Positions 10,697-20,085 of a stretch of 64,000 nucleotides of DNA are shown here, piece after piece (the first letter of the stretch is position 1; the number at the start of each line of letters is the position of its first letter). The position numbers and the translations under genes are program-made. The stretch spans positions 37,795,708-37,859,707 of the forward strand of contig ML681992.1 in the NCBI GenBank assembly GCA_007922195.1. The letters are read 5' to 3'. The notes under the pieces were generated by a model. That model was not told the origin of the DNA, searched no databases, and saw only the letters and a list, made by a program, of their open reading frames with translations. Origin of the DNA: Podocnemis expansa. Its lineage: Eukaryota > Chordata > Testudines > Podocnemididae.

Positions 10697-11110
10697 GTTC
10701 AGGGGCTCTCGCCCGTCAGCTCACCCCCTCTTACTCGAAGTTCAAAAACGACCTTCCCCACCCCCCAGGTTCAGGCTCAAGGGCTCTTGTCCGTCGACTC
10801 ACCCTCTCTTGCTGATACCTTAAAAGTCCCCCAGGTTCGGGCTCAAGGGCTCTCGCTCATCAGCTCACCCTCTCTTGCATGGAACCTCAATAAAAGCAAT
10901 AAACCCCCCCCCCAGGTTCGGCTCAGGGGCTCTCGCTCGTCAGCTCACCCCCTCTTGCTCAGAACCTCAATAAAAATCCCCCAGGTTCGGCTCAGGGGCT
11001 CTCACTCGTCAGCTCACCCCCTCTTGCTCAGAACCCCAACAACAAAAATCCCCCTTTTCAGGTTCAAGGGCTATTTGCCAGTCAGGCTCACCCTGTCTTA
11101 CCTGTTCCCC
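10697..11110 (-). repeat. tandem repeats in the proviral leader, about six units
   Basis: On the + strand the unit starts CAGGTTCGGGCTCAGGGG and includes CTCGTCAGCTCACCCCCTC, with about six copies of 50-80 bp between the primer site and the ORF start. Copies near 10917 and 10985 are nearly identical; outer copies are more diverged. In retroviruses this interval holds the packaging signal and splice donor, so an expanded array here may affect RNA packaging or internal initiation. That role is inference. Confidence 0.8.
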
Positions 11111-11252
11111 AGTGACGTCCTCTGCTCGGGAAATCAGTTTTTCCAGCTGGGACCCTTAGCTACCGGCCAGGAGAAGCAAAAGACCCGGTGGTCCCAAAAC
11201 AGGACTGTTTGCCAGCTGTGGGTGTTTGGCTTCTCGCAGCTCTCGCCTTGGA

Positions 11253-11270
11253 ATCCCGGACGAGCCCCCA
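11253..11270 (-). promoter_or_regulatory. primer binding site, proline tRNA type
   Basis: The - strand reads TGGGGGCTCGTCCGGGAT two bases after the 5' LTR. This is the 18-base primer site complementary to the 3' end of proline tRNA that is used by many gammaretroviruses. It fixes the orientation and supports the gamma-like assignment. Confidence 0.92.
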
Positions 11271-11272
11271 AT

Positions 11273-11670
11273 TGTTAGAGCACAAAGCTCTGGTAGTCCC
11301 CGAGTCGGTCCAAGTGGTCCCAAGACACACAAAGACAGAGGAGGTCACAAATGCATATATGCTTTATTACCTTACAGAGATCTTGTGGAGCCAGCTCCCA
11401 GAGGAGTACAATACCGTGGGTTTTATAGTACAGTCTACAGAAAAGGGGTAAGGCAGGCACAGAGCCAATCATAATTCAGGGTCGGGGGCTGTATACCTTA
11501 TATGGCTGGTCACCTCACCTGGGTCAGGGAAGGGTTATTTCCTAATATGGTGCTTCTGGGCCCATGTGACTAACCTGGAGATGGTGAGGACAGGTGAGAT
11601 GTGACTACCCTGGGTCCCTGAAATGGTGTCTCAGGACCCAAAATGGAGTCTGCTGACTCATGCCCCTTCA
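11273..11670 (-). repeat. 5' LTR of the provirus
   Basis: This is the second copy of the 398-bp LTR, with no difference seen from the 3' copy. On the - strand the TATA box is at 11421-11428 and AATAAA at 11363-11368. It would drive transcription toward lower coordinates, opposite to PDGFD. Confidence 0.93.
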
Positions 11671-12030
11671 ATACCTATACACACTCAAATAAGATATAGT
11701 CTTGGGTTTCCAAAGGTAATAGTAGCTGTTATAAAATGTAAGATTTATATATCCTTTAAGGCTAACCTAAGCTAAACAGCTGAAGATCCTTTGTTTATGC
11801 TTGAAAATTTTTGCCCCTTAGAGTTCAAACACCACAGGGTTAACAGTTTCTCCTTAACAGGCTTTTTATTCCCTTTCCCAACATTTAAACTGTGGTGAGA
11901 TGAGGGTTTTGAACATATCTTCTTTGGACGTATAGGGGAAGGAATCAACAAAATATTTTGTCTACAATGGTTTGTCTGATGTCTGTAGATATTCTTTTGC
12001 AGGGGAAAAGCTAACACCTTAGTGGTAAAC

Positions 12031-13489
12031 TAGCGTTTCACATATGGTAATGCTTTTCCCATGACCATGTGAGATGTAGCGTGTTAGCAAACATTTTTAT
12101 AGTTACAAAGAAAACATTATCTTACGATATGGGATACAGATTTTAGAAAATCTCTATTATTAATATGGAATACAGATGTTATAAGTAGGATATATGACGC
12201 ATCTTACAAGTGTTCCATAAAGTGTAAACACTAAACACATTTTTATACCTCAGATATCTATTAGAAAAACAGGTGAACCAGACTCCTTTCCAGCTATTCG
12301 TCAATGTTCAGTGAGGCCCAAGGCTTTGGCGTGAGACAGCATCAGGTGTGTCAATATCACAGAAGTGACTGCACAGCTTTTAGCCTGGTTGATGGCTTAT
12401 TCCTTTTGTTTCAGTTGAAAGGATTCTGCTTCTTTCTTTACCAAGAATTCATATGGCTGCAGAGCCAAATTCTGCTTTCACTGAAGTACTTTGCCATTGA
12501 CTTCAGCGAGAGCAGGATTGTACTCCATAGCATGTGCCTTTTTCCTTTAAAAGACTTCAAAGGGATTATTAGGAGCAACATCATATGATCTACTTTTCCT
12601 CATTAGAGCACAGAAATGTAATGTTTTTTATTGGCTATGATTCTTTCTATTGATTACAGTAACTGAAAAGTAAGCATGTATTTTAAACAAAGAAAATGAT
12701 TCTGCAGTTTTATATCTCTTCTCTGCAATTTGTGACCAACTATGAAATATGCTATTTTGACCATGAAATCTGTTATCTTTCCCTGTGATTTTCTTACAGT
12801 CCCACCTGTAATTAATAAAATTCCTGTGTTTTACAAGGGGGAATTGAGGAAAAATAAATGGACAAATCAAAGGTCTGCCATAACTGCAGTCCACTTGGCA
12901 TGTCTGTGCCCCAGGTGACCTGATTTGTAGGCTTGATTCAAAACCACTTCTCTGTTTTTTACTTACTACTCAGCTGGTTTCAGGCTAATTTTCAGCCCAG
13001 GGAATTGAAGAGTCATTATTTTCCAAATATAGTGTGTCATGTGTTTAAAAACTGGTAACAAAATACCGTGTTTTGCCAGATGGTACAGCAGTGGGGAAAG
13101 GGAGATGAGTATCTGGAAAACCATCTCGTGAGAACAACAAACTACTTTTCTAAAATAAAACAATCGAAGAAACTTTAGAGATTCAAAATATATTCTTTGC
13201 TACTAGCAGTTTACTTACACAAGATCTTTTGCTGAGTTCTATATCTTAATTAATGAAATAATTGTTGTTCTTTGTTCCAAAAATACCCAAGAGTTGATGT
13301 CAGAGTTTGCAATTATGTCATTATTATTACTCTTCTATTTTATTCCTTTTTTCCTGAAGGAATTCACTTTTGGATGAAAGTCATAAGGGTAAAGGCACTT
13401 CTCTGGCAGGAACATAGCTCCTTGTGACTTGAACTGCTTTAGCAGATGTCCTCAAAATAAAATGCAAATAAGTCTGCAAATAAAAAGAA
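12031..13489. other. intron sequence, mostly unrecognised
   Basis: No coding block with splice signals is visible. Around 12465-12530 a stretch (CCAAATTCTGCTTTCACTGA...) resembles a common old interspersed repeat fragment of sauropsid genomes. The rest is unremarkable AT-rich sequence. Confidence 0.5.
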
Positions 13490-14215
13490 ATGAAGTTCTT
13501 TGTCCAGTGCTTGCTCATGTCCATTCCATACTGCGTATGTTTGTGCCGCATGCACAGTTGTGAATTTTTCTCTCAGTAGTATTGTTTGAGCTGACTCTAG
13601 CATCTTCTGGAGTCATGTGATGTTCTAAGGGATGCTGCTGCCCTCACATCTTTGCAGTTTCATCTTATCACCTTGCTGGAACAATGCTTCTTGCTGCAGC
13701 AAGGCTTCTTTCTAAGTAGTTTGAAGCATTCTCTAGCCAAATTTGTGTAGTTTTTACAGTTTATATAATGTATAGCTATTATGATTAGTTTATATAGTTC
13801 TTTGCTAGTGTTAGTCTATATAGCAATGTGAATAGTTGTCCTTGCTGCTGAGGGAATACTTTCCCCAGGGCTAAGCATGCCCGATTTCCAGGCTTTGAGC
13901 CATGTGCCTTTCGTGATAAACCGGCACCAGTGGAGACCCTCACCCTGGCTGTTTAAAGTATCAGAAGAAATTCACATTAAAGATAAGTGCCAGAATCGCA
14001 GGGATTTCACACCTTGCACTAAGAAGGACACAGACATCCAGCCAAAAGCCATTCTCATGAAGGTGACCCTCAGGCCAGTCTCAGAACTGATCCACTCTTT
14101 ATTAACACCCAGGACCTCAGCTTCCATGCAGAGCTCTCTTCCAGAATCAAGCTCTTCCTGGAACCACTCACTGTGTCCAGTGCCAGGGAAGAAATGAAAA
14201 AAACTGAACACCAAG
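13490..14215 (+). mobile_element. DIRS-type retrotransposon, 5' part with start of gag
   Basis: The segment reads like the start of a DIRS element of the kind abundant in turtles: a terminal-repeat-like leader (13490-13870), then a gag-like frame at 13877-14197. That frame has DKCQNRRDF and TKKD followed by an acidic/Ser-rich stretch. The copy is stopped at about 14215 by an antisense Penelope-like element and resumes at about 16047. DIRS elements encode Gag, reverse transcriptase and a tyrosine recombinase; only gag and a scrap of RT are recognised here. The call rests on recalled similarity of the translation and leader. Confidence 0.7.
13877..14197 (+). pseudogene. DIRS gag N-terminal fragment
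   Basis: The 106-codon frame starts MPDF and contains a short Cys-containing segment (HIKDKCQNRRDFTPCTKKD) and an ILMKVTLRPVSE stretch, matching in layout the N-terminus of turtle DIRS Gag proteins. Several expected cysteines are replaced, for example by Arg after DKCQN, so it is degenerate. It continues, after the inserted PLE, at about 16050. Confidence 0.6.
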
Positions 14216-14218
14216 AGA

Positions 14219-16046
14219 GTTCCAAAGGGGCAGCCGTGTTAGTCTAGTAACGCAAAAAAAGCAAGGAGTCTTGTGGCACTTAAAGACTAACAGATTTTTT
14301 TTATCACATGAGCTTTCATGGGAGAAAATCCCACTTTGTCAGAAGCTTTGAAGAGGGGGAACTTACAGAATGGGATGAAAATAAATGCAGGGGAGTGTAA
14401 GACATGGAATCAGGTCATACTGCAACAGCAAATCAGAGCATTTGTAAGGATTCAAACTCTAGGAAACAGCACATAGAGGGATGGTGATGTCAAATTACCT
14501 GTTATAATGTGAAAAGAATCCATAGTCACAATTAAGTCCTGCTTTCAAGCAATCTAATTTGCATATTAGTTGGATTTCAGCTGTTTCTCTTTCAAGTCTT
14601 GATGTCCCATTGATTTTCTTGAGGACCATTGTTAACAAATCATTAATGGAGTGATTAGGAAGATGGAAAGTGCTCAGCAACTGTTTTGTTTTGGGGGGTT
14701 TTTGTGTTATGATTTCTAATGTCATTTTTGTGTCCATTTATTCTTCTGCATACGGGCTGTCGATGGAGTAGCTGGCTTGATTAGGTCCTATGATGGTTTC
14801 TTTTATGCAGATATATGGACAAAGTTGGCAGTGTGGTTTGTTGCAGGGATATGTGCCTGCTTTAATGTTTCTGTTGTTAGGTCTGTAGTTACTGGTGAAT
14901 ATCTGTTTAAGGTTTGGGGATTGTCTGTAGGCAAGGAGAGGTCCATCTCCCAAAGCTAGAGAGAGTGAGGGTTCATCTTTTAAAATAAGCTGTAGGTCTT
15001 TAATGATCTCTTGTAGAGGTCTGGCTTGAGGGTTGTATGTGGTGACCAGTGACATTCTATTGGTTTGGGGGGGGCTTTCCTATAGTAGTTGATTTTGGGG
15101 TACCCATCTGGCTTTGTCAATCTGTTTCTTTACTTCTCCAGGTGGGAACCATAGTTTTAAGCAAGCGTGACAGAGATCCTGAAGATGTCTGTCTCTGTCT
15201 GAGGGATCAGAGCAAATGTGGTTATATCTCAGGGCTTGGCTGTAGACAGTCGATCATGTGGTGTGTTTAGGATGGAAGCTTGAGGGATGTAGATAACTAT
15301 ACCAATCAGTAGGTTTTCAGTATAGAGTGGTGTTGATGTGTCCATCCCTAATTTGTACTGTAGTGTCCAGAAAGTGGATCTCCTGTGTGGAGTGTTCCAG
15401 GCTCAGTTTGATTGTGAAGTGGAAAGTGTTGAAATCTCTGTGGAAATCTTCAAGCGCATCCCTGCCATGGGTCCAGGTGATGAAGATGCCATCAATCTAG
15501 CATAAGTAGAAGAGAGATGCTTTGGGAAGAGACTTGAGGAAACGTTGTTCTACGTTGCCCATAAAAATGTTGGCATATTGTGGGGCCATGCAAGTACCCA
15601 TAGCAGTGCCAATGACTTGGAGGTATAAATTATCCTCAAATCTGAAATGGTTGTGGGTGAGCACAAAGTTCAGTCACAAGCTGTGCTGTGGCATCATCTG
15701 GGATGGTTCTTCTAATAGCTTGTAATCCATCCTTGTGTGGGATGTTGGTGTAAAAAGGGAGCTTGCCAGTCCAAAAAGAGAGACAAGTAGGGAGAGGCCA
15801 GTACTGTGAGACCCATGTCAAGCAACTCTTCCTCCATTGAGCCAACAATGGCATTGATTCTGCCTAAGGTGTTGAGTCTGGTGGAGGACTCTCTCCCAAT
15901 GTACAGAAGCAGACGTGGTGCCAGTGGCCTGATGGTCCTGTTGACATCAAAGCCCTTCCAAGTGATGAAGTACCTCCTCTCTCTTCTAATCCCATTGATG
16001 TGAAAAGACCAGCCAGCCAAGACAATGGGGGACAAAATAGAACAAT
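14219..16046 (-). mobile_element. Penelope-like element copy 2, nested in the DIRS element
   Basis: On the - strand this is a longer relative of copy 1. It has RT sequence (about 16040-15060), a linker with CNKPHCQLC, endonuclease remnants (14495-15055) and a terminal segment (14219-14350) ending in CTAGACTAACACGGCTGCCCC on that strand. DIRS sequence on both sides shows that the PLE inserted later. It has clear lesions in both enzymatic domains. Confidence 0.85.
14495..16040 (-). pseudogene. PLE RT-endonuclease, broken in both domains
   Basis: RT sequence is spread over two frames: 15712-16107 (GRINAIVGSMEEELLDMGL) and 15636-15854 with YTNIPHKDGL, a conserved PLE RT block. The catalytic block near 15485-15505 reads Cys-stop-Ile-Asp-Gly, so there is a stop at 15497-15499 and the second catalytic Asp has become Gly. 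In the endonuclease, the frame 14738-15055 runs into a deletion of roughly 100 bp that removes the GIY-YIG core and the IGQTG motif seen in copy 1. The downstream part, with RLERETAEIQLICKLD, continues at 14495-14737. It cannot encode a working protein. Confidence 0.82.
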
Positions 16047-17044
16047 AAGTGTCAGGTCCCTTTCCAGCACCGACACCCACAGCTCCCTCTAGGGGCAAAC
16101 TGACCATGGTCCTGGTGCAGCAGCCATTGCCTCAGCACCGGTCCCCAGAACTCTGGATCTTCATGGAGGCAGAAGCTGACATAACTCAGTGTGATTCCTG
16201 TGGGATGGCTCCTCTTTGGAATTTGATGGAGTTGTTGCTTCACCTTGGGCACAGCACTGCTAGTTAGCCTATCCTCCACTGAACATCAGGGAGGTAGACG
16301 ACTGCCCTGTTCTGCTTGGCACCAGATCCTCACTCTGGTACCAAACCTGCTACCAACATCCAGGAGATGGCCAAAGTGAAAGAAGAGGAAGGAGTCCCTC
16401 CTCTGGTGCAAGCCTTATTATCATCAGCTCCAGATGAGGCCATTGTGTGACCCACTAACCTTCTTCTACAGAACAGCTTCATGGCCCACCAGACTCCTGA
16501 AGCAGTTTGTGGCAAACTTGGGTCTGGAAATTGAAGAGCTCAAGGAATTAACACACAGTCTGGTTGACATCTTGGCTGCAGCCTCTGTTTCCAAGATGGC
16601 CTTGCCTATCTGTGCGGCAATAATGAGGCAAGTAAAGGCCCTATGGCGAAAACCTTCTTCTCCGACCTCCACTTCAAAGACAGCAGAGAAAAAGTAATAT
16701 GTACCAGTGAATGGATTTGGATATTTGTACTTGCATGCCCCTGGGAATCACCAGTGGTCAGTGCAGCAAATAAGCAAGATAGACAGGGCCAGTCAAATTC
16801 TATCCCAAAGAATAAAGACACAAAGAAACTAGATCTTTTTGGGAGGAAAGTATATTCAATGGACAGCTCCCAGCTATATAAATCCAACCAGCAAACATTG
16901 TTCAGGAGATACAATCTTAATCTTTGGGACTGCTTGTTGATATTTAAAGAGTCTCTGGCACATGAGCTGAAACAGGAGTTTGCAGCCTCTCTAGGGACCA
17001 GGTGGCTCTGGATGCTGCCAAATTGGAGTCCAGAACAATATGTC
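16047..17044 (+). pseudogene. DIRS gag, LAP2-alpha-like region
   Basis: This is the continuation of the DIRS Gag after the nested PLE. Readable blocks lie in two overlapping frames (16434-16697 and 16643-17104), with a shift near 16690. They include LKQFVANLGLEIEELKELTHSLVDIL, followed by the DIRS-like SPVVSAANKQDRQGQ and KKLDLFGRKVY blocks. These correspond to the alpha-specific C-terminal region that LAP2 shares with DIRS-type Gag proteins. The frame decays near 17000 and is interrupted at about 17045 by a short PLE-end copy. The fragment is non-functional. Confidence 0.75.
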
Positions 17045-17180
17045 GTAGCATCTGATGAGGTGGGTTGGAGCCCACGAAAGCTTATGCCTGAAGAAATGTG
17101 TTAGTCTTTATGGTGCCACAGAGCTTTTGTTGTTTTTGCTCTATGCAGACCAACACAGCTACCCCTCTGGAAGTTTTGTC
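17045..17180 (+). repeat. short PLE-end copy with hammerhead-like core
   Basis: This roughly 130-bp unit matches the terminal segment of the two PLE copies. It reads CTGATGA (17052-17058), GTGGG...CCCAC hairpin arms (17060-17064 and 17071-17075), GAAA (17076-17079), a GC-TTAT-GC mini-hairpin (17080-17087), then GTGTTAGTCTTTATGGTGCC and a tail ending CAACACAGCTACCCCTCTGG. The first four parts, in order, match the conserved core of a type I hammerhead ribozyme with a very short stem III. The U expected after stem III is C here, and stem I is not evident. Confidence 0.75.
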
Positions 17181-17189
17181 CTATGCAGG

Positions 17190-17327
17190 GGATCTATGAA
17201 GGAATTTCCTCAAGATTTGAAAAGGAAAGGATTTTACTTCCAGTGTTTCCTAATCCCAATGGTCAAAGTGGGTTCTGGCTCATCCTGGTTCTGCATGCCT
17301 TCAACATATAACTCTAGAAGCTGAAGT
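17190..17327 (+). pseudogene. DIRS reverse transcriptase scrap
   Basis: KRKGFYFQCFLIPMVKVGS in the frame 17055-17324 resembles the first RT block of DIRS elements (a GFYS-YFLVPK-type motif, then a Leu-rich block read in a shifted frame). It lies in the right orientation and order after the gag remnant, so it is probably part of the same DIRS copy. Catalytic motifs are absent. Confidence 0.55.
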
Positions 17328-17329
17328 TC

Positions 17330-17760
17330 TTCTTCTCTTCAGTGAGCTGCAACAAAGGAGATGTTACAGAAGTTCTTTGCCATTTCAAAAACATTTTCCT
17401 TTATTTCTGGATTTTTACTCAAGTCTCTGGGTAAAAGATGTACCAATTGAGCACTGTACGTGTGTGTTATAAGTTTCTGGCTCCATTCATATCTTGTAGA
17501 TTTCTTCTCACCTTTGTGACCTTTGAAGCATTGTCTGTGGCAAAGTGATGCAACTGACACTTACATTTTATTCTCAGTTTGTGACAGCTTTTGCTGCTGT
17601 TCCTGTACCCTTTATGCTGTATGGGCATTTCCTAATTTATCAGTTGTTTCTGTGAAACAGACAACCCTATCCTCTGTTGCCACACACAGACTTCTTACTA
17701 GATCATTGTGCTCAGTGCTCCGCCCATCCTGACTCAGATTAACAAATTTCCTATCAATGT
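17330..17760 (-). pseudogene. hAT transposase fragment (DUF659/RNase H-like region)
   Basis: On the - strand the 17339-17560 frame has ITHTYSAQLVHLLPRDLS and EIKENVFEMAKNFCN, matching the CSAHxLNLLAKDL...VxxVxKYF pattern of the hAT DUF659 region. Upstream on the same strand (17760-17560) degraded reading gives LSQDGRS and FTETTD, the preceding RNase-H-like block. Stops and shifts interrupt it. No termini were found, so this is an orphan piece next to the DIRS remnant. Confidence 0.7.
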
Positions 17761-19679
17761 TTTTTGCCCACAGTTAAATTTCCTTCTGTGTATTCTGTAT
17801 CCAGCAACCTTCTAGCAATGTCTGCTCTTCCAAGTGGTTGCTAGCTTAATCTTAACTATTTAAACAATGTCAACAAAATCTTTGTTCTGAAAAAGACGAT
17901 GGGGAATTTGTTACATAAATGAACCAAACAGTCTTTTCATCGATGGAGATTTATTAGTCCTGATTATAAACTCATCCATGGTTCTGCTGGCTAGTGAAAA
18001 AAAGTTTTTGTTTTTTTGTTTTGTTTTGTTTGTTTGTTTGTTATATATAGGTAATGTAAGGTTTGACACAGTGCTAGCAGATGACTCTGAAACTGGACAT
18101 GTTGCAGGTGATATCTAAGCTGAACCCTGAAACAGCAAGGCAAAAAATGTCATTCACTTGCTGAGCATTACTCAGTGTACTGCTAAAAAAAAAAAAAAAA
18201 AAAAAGATGAGATCGTAAATGGAAGTTTTCTTACTGCAGCTGTTCAAATGATAAAATTTATTCTAAAGCCTGCTCTATGGGAAAAATAATAATTATAAAT
18301 CATAAAGATTACCTAAATCTATTTTAAACCCTTATCTCTAGCAACATACCAGATAGCTTGAAATTTTTTTGCACAAAATTTTAAAATTCATAAATGCCTA
18401 ATAAAACTTCACTTTTAAACTGGAAATCTTTGCCAGTGGTGTTTGACTACACTGAGAAAATAAATCATTTCAGAAATCCAGGAATAATAGTAAAAATCTA
18501 ATTGATAACTACTCCCACCACATATATTTCAATTATATTTTGAAAACAAAACTTCAAAATTCATATATAAGTAATGCACTCAGAATACAAATTCATTAAA
18601 TTAATCTAAGTTATTATTTACTTTCAGAATAAGACATGATAGGCCATGAATAAAAATGGTGCAAAAATACGTTTACTAACGAAGTTGATCCAGGTTCTTC
18701 AGACATGTCCACATCATCTTCAGAAACTTTGCCTGGGAGAATTATTTTTCAAAACGTTGTTTCATTCTGATAACCAGACCTTACAAAAAGCTCTTTGTTG
18801 CACTATTTACATTTGGCACACATTCTCTTGTTAAAAAAAAAAAAAAAAAAAAAAAAGAGGATAGGAATGTCTTTAAAATATTCCCACATAGGCTTTTTTT
18901 TCAGAATCTGCAGCCATGGCATTTTTCTTCCTCCAGATCCCAGGTGTTGAAATCAACATTAGAGGCTTTCTGCAGTATATTATCCCTTCATCCCACAGTG
19001 TCCTGGTTTGGCATCAGTGTTGTTCCTTTCTGGTTGCATACTCTTCTCCTTCTTTGTTTTTTTCCCCCCCCCCCCAACAGAAAAATGAAAGAACTAACAG
19101 CAATCCAAGTCTTCTGCTCATGTAACCAGCACGACTTCTATGCTGTGATATTTTGTTTGTTTAGAGCAGAGAGGGAGGCAATTCAGAAATTGAGTGATTT
19201 CTGTTTGTATTGCTGTCTGGATATACACAGAAGGAGACAGAACAAGGCAATTTACAATAACTGCCTGGAACCAGCTGAAAGCAAGGGCTAGTAGTTATTG
19301 CAGATCAGTGTTTTCCATGAGCTGGAGGCTAAGCTTCCATGATGGATGAAGTTCTAAATATTAATCATTTGAAAGATGAGAGAGTCAGTGTTCAGGTGAG
19401 GAGAAGCTGTAAAATAGGAGTATGAGACCACGCAGGTGGGCTGAGTGGACTGTTCTGATGAGATACATGATGGTACTTCCTAGGGTCCGAGGCTGGATCC
19501 ATACTGCATGTTAACTTTGTGTGTATCTTGCTCCCAGTAGCACGGTCTCCTGGGTCCTCCACAGGATCAAGCCCATTATTGCAGTACATGACTTACTGCG
19601 CCATATGTATAAAGCTTGCCCTCAAAAGTTAGGTATTTTTCTCCCTGATTCTTTTTTTATATAGAAAATCAATCTGTAA
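17761..19679. other. intron sequence with simple runs
   Basis: No coding block is visible. Simple tracts include a TTTG run near 18020-18042, poly-A near 18186-18205 and 18833-18856, and a C run near 19064-19076. The open frames at 18646-18834 and 18944-19291 carry no recognisable signature. Confidence 0.5.
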
Positions 19680-20085
19680 CACAAAGTTTTAGTTCGAACT
19701 ATTCTTGAGCTTATTAGTTCAAATTAACAATGTGGACTAGTTCGAACCAACATTAGTTTGAACTAGTCCTCTTTGTTAGTTCGAACTAGTCCACTTTGTT
19801 AGTTCAAACTAACTACCCTTATTTCATGCTAAGGGTTAGTCCTGGTCTCCACTGTACTTAATGCAAATCATGTGCTTAGTTCAAACTAACTGGTGGTACT
19901 GAGTGCTTCAAACTAAGTGCTTAGTTCAAACTAACCAGTAGTACTTACTAGTTCGAATTAAGCATTCCTTAGATCAAACTAAGGAATTCCTTTGTTCAAA
20001 CGAAGGAAACCCGACGCAGATGGGCAAAAAGTTCAAGTTAAGCATCCTCTAATTCAAACTAACCTGCCAGTGTAGACATAACCTT
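19680..20085. mobile_element. fold-back MITE, relative of the 519-957 element
   Basis: Repeated TTAGTTCGAACTA-type words occur in both orientations. The right edge CCAGTGTAGACATAACC is a terminal-repeat-like end comparable to the right edge of the element at 519-957. The left terminal repeat is not obvious, so this copy may be truncated. It does not code. Confidence 0.6.

Larger units (their letters stand above)
7082..11670 (-). mobile_element. young, internally deleted gammaretrovirus-like endogenous provirus
   Basis: Two 398-bp LTRs that read as identical enclose 3.8 kb of internal sequence. In the - strand direction the order is: 5' LTR (11273-11670), primer site complementary to proline tRNA (11253-11270), repeat-rich leader, a 439-codon ORF starting like Gag matrix (10670-9351), an A-rich tandem region, Env transmembrane remnants (about 8323-7490), polypurine tract (7480-7490) and 3' LTR (7082-7479). 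No protease, reverse transcriptase or integrase sequence is visible and there is no room for it, so the copy must have been mobilised in trans. The 4-bp flanks GTAC and ATAC may be a target duplication with one mutation. Identical LTRs imply a recent insertion or gene conversion. Confidence 0.9.
6890..12030. repeat. older LTR-like repeat, split by the young provirus
   Basis: The sequence just before the provirus (about 6890-7081) and just after it (about 11671-12030) reads as two halves of one older dispersed repeat of retroviral LTR type. It has a TTTATTAACTA motif near 7030 on one side and a CTTTAAGG/AACCTAAGCTAAAC stretch on the other. This rests on recalled resemblance to common turtle LTRs and on their abutment at the insertion point. 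No second LTR or internal region of this older element is visible. Confidence 0.35.
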
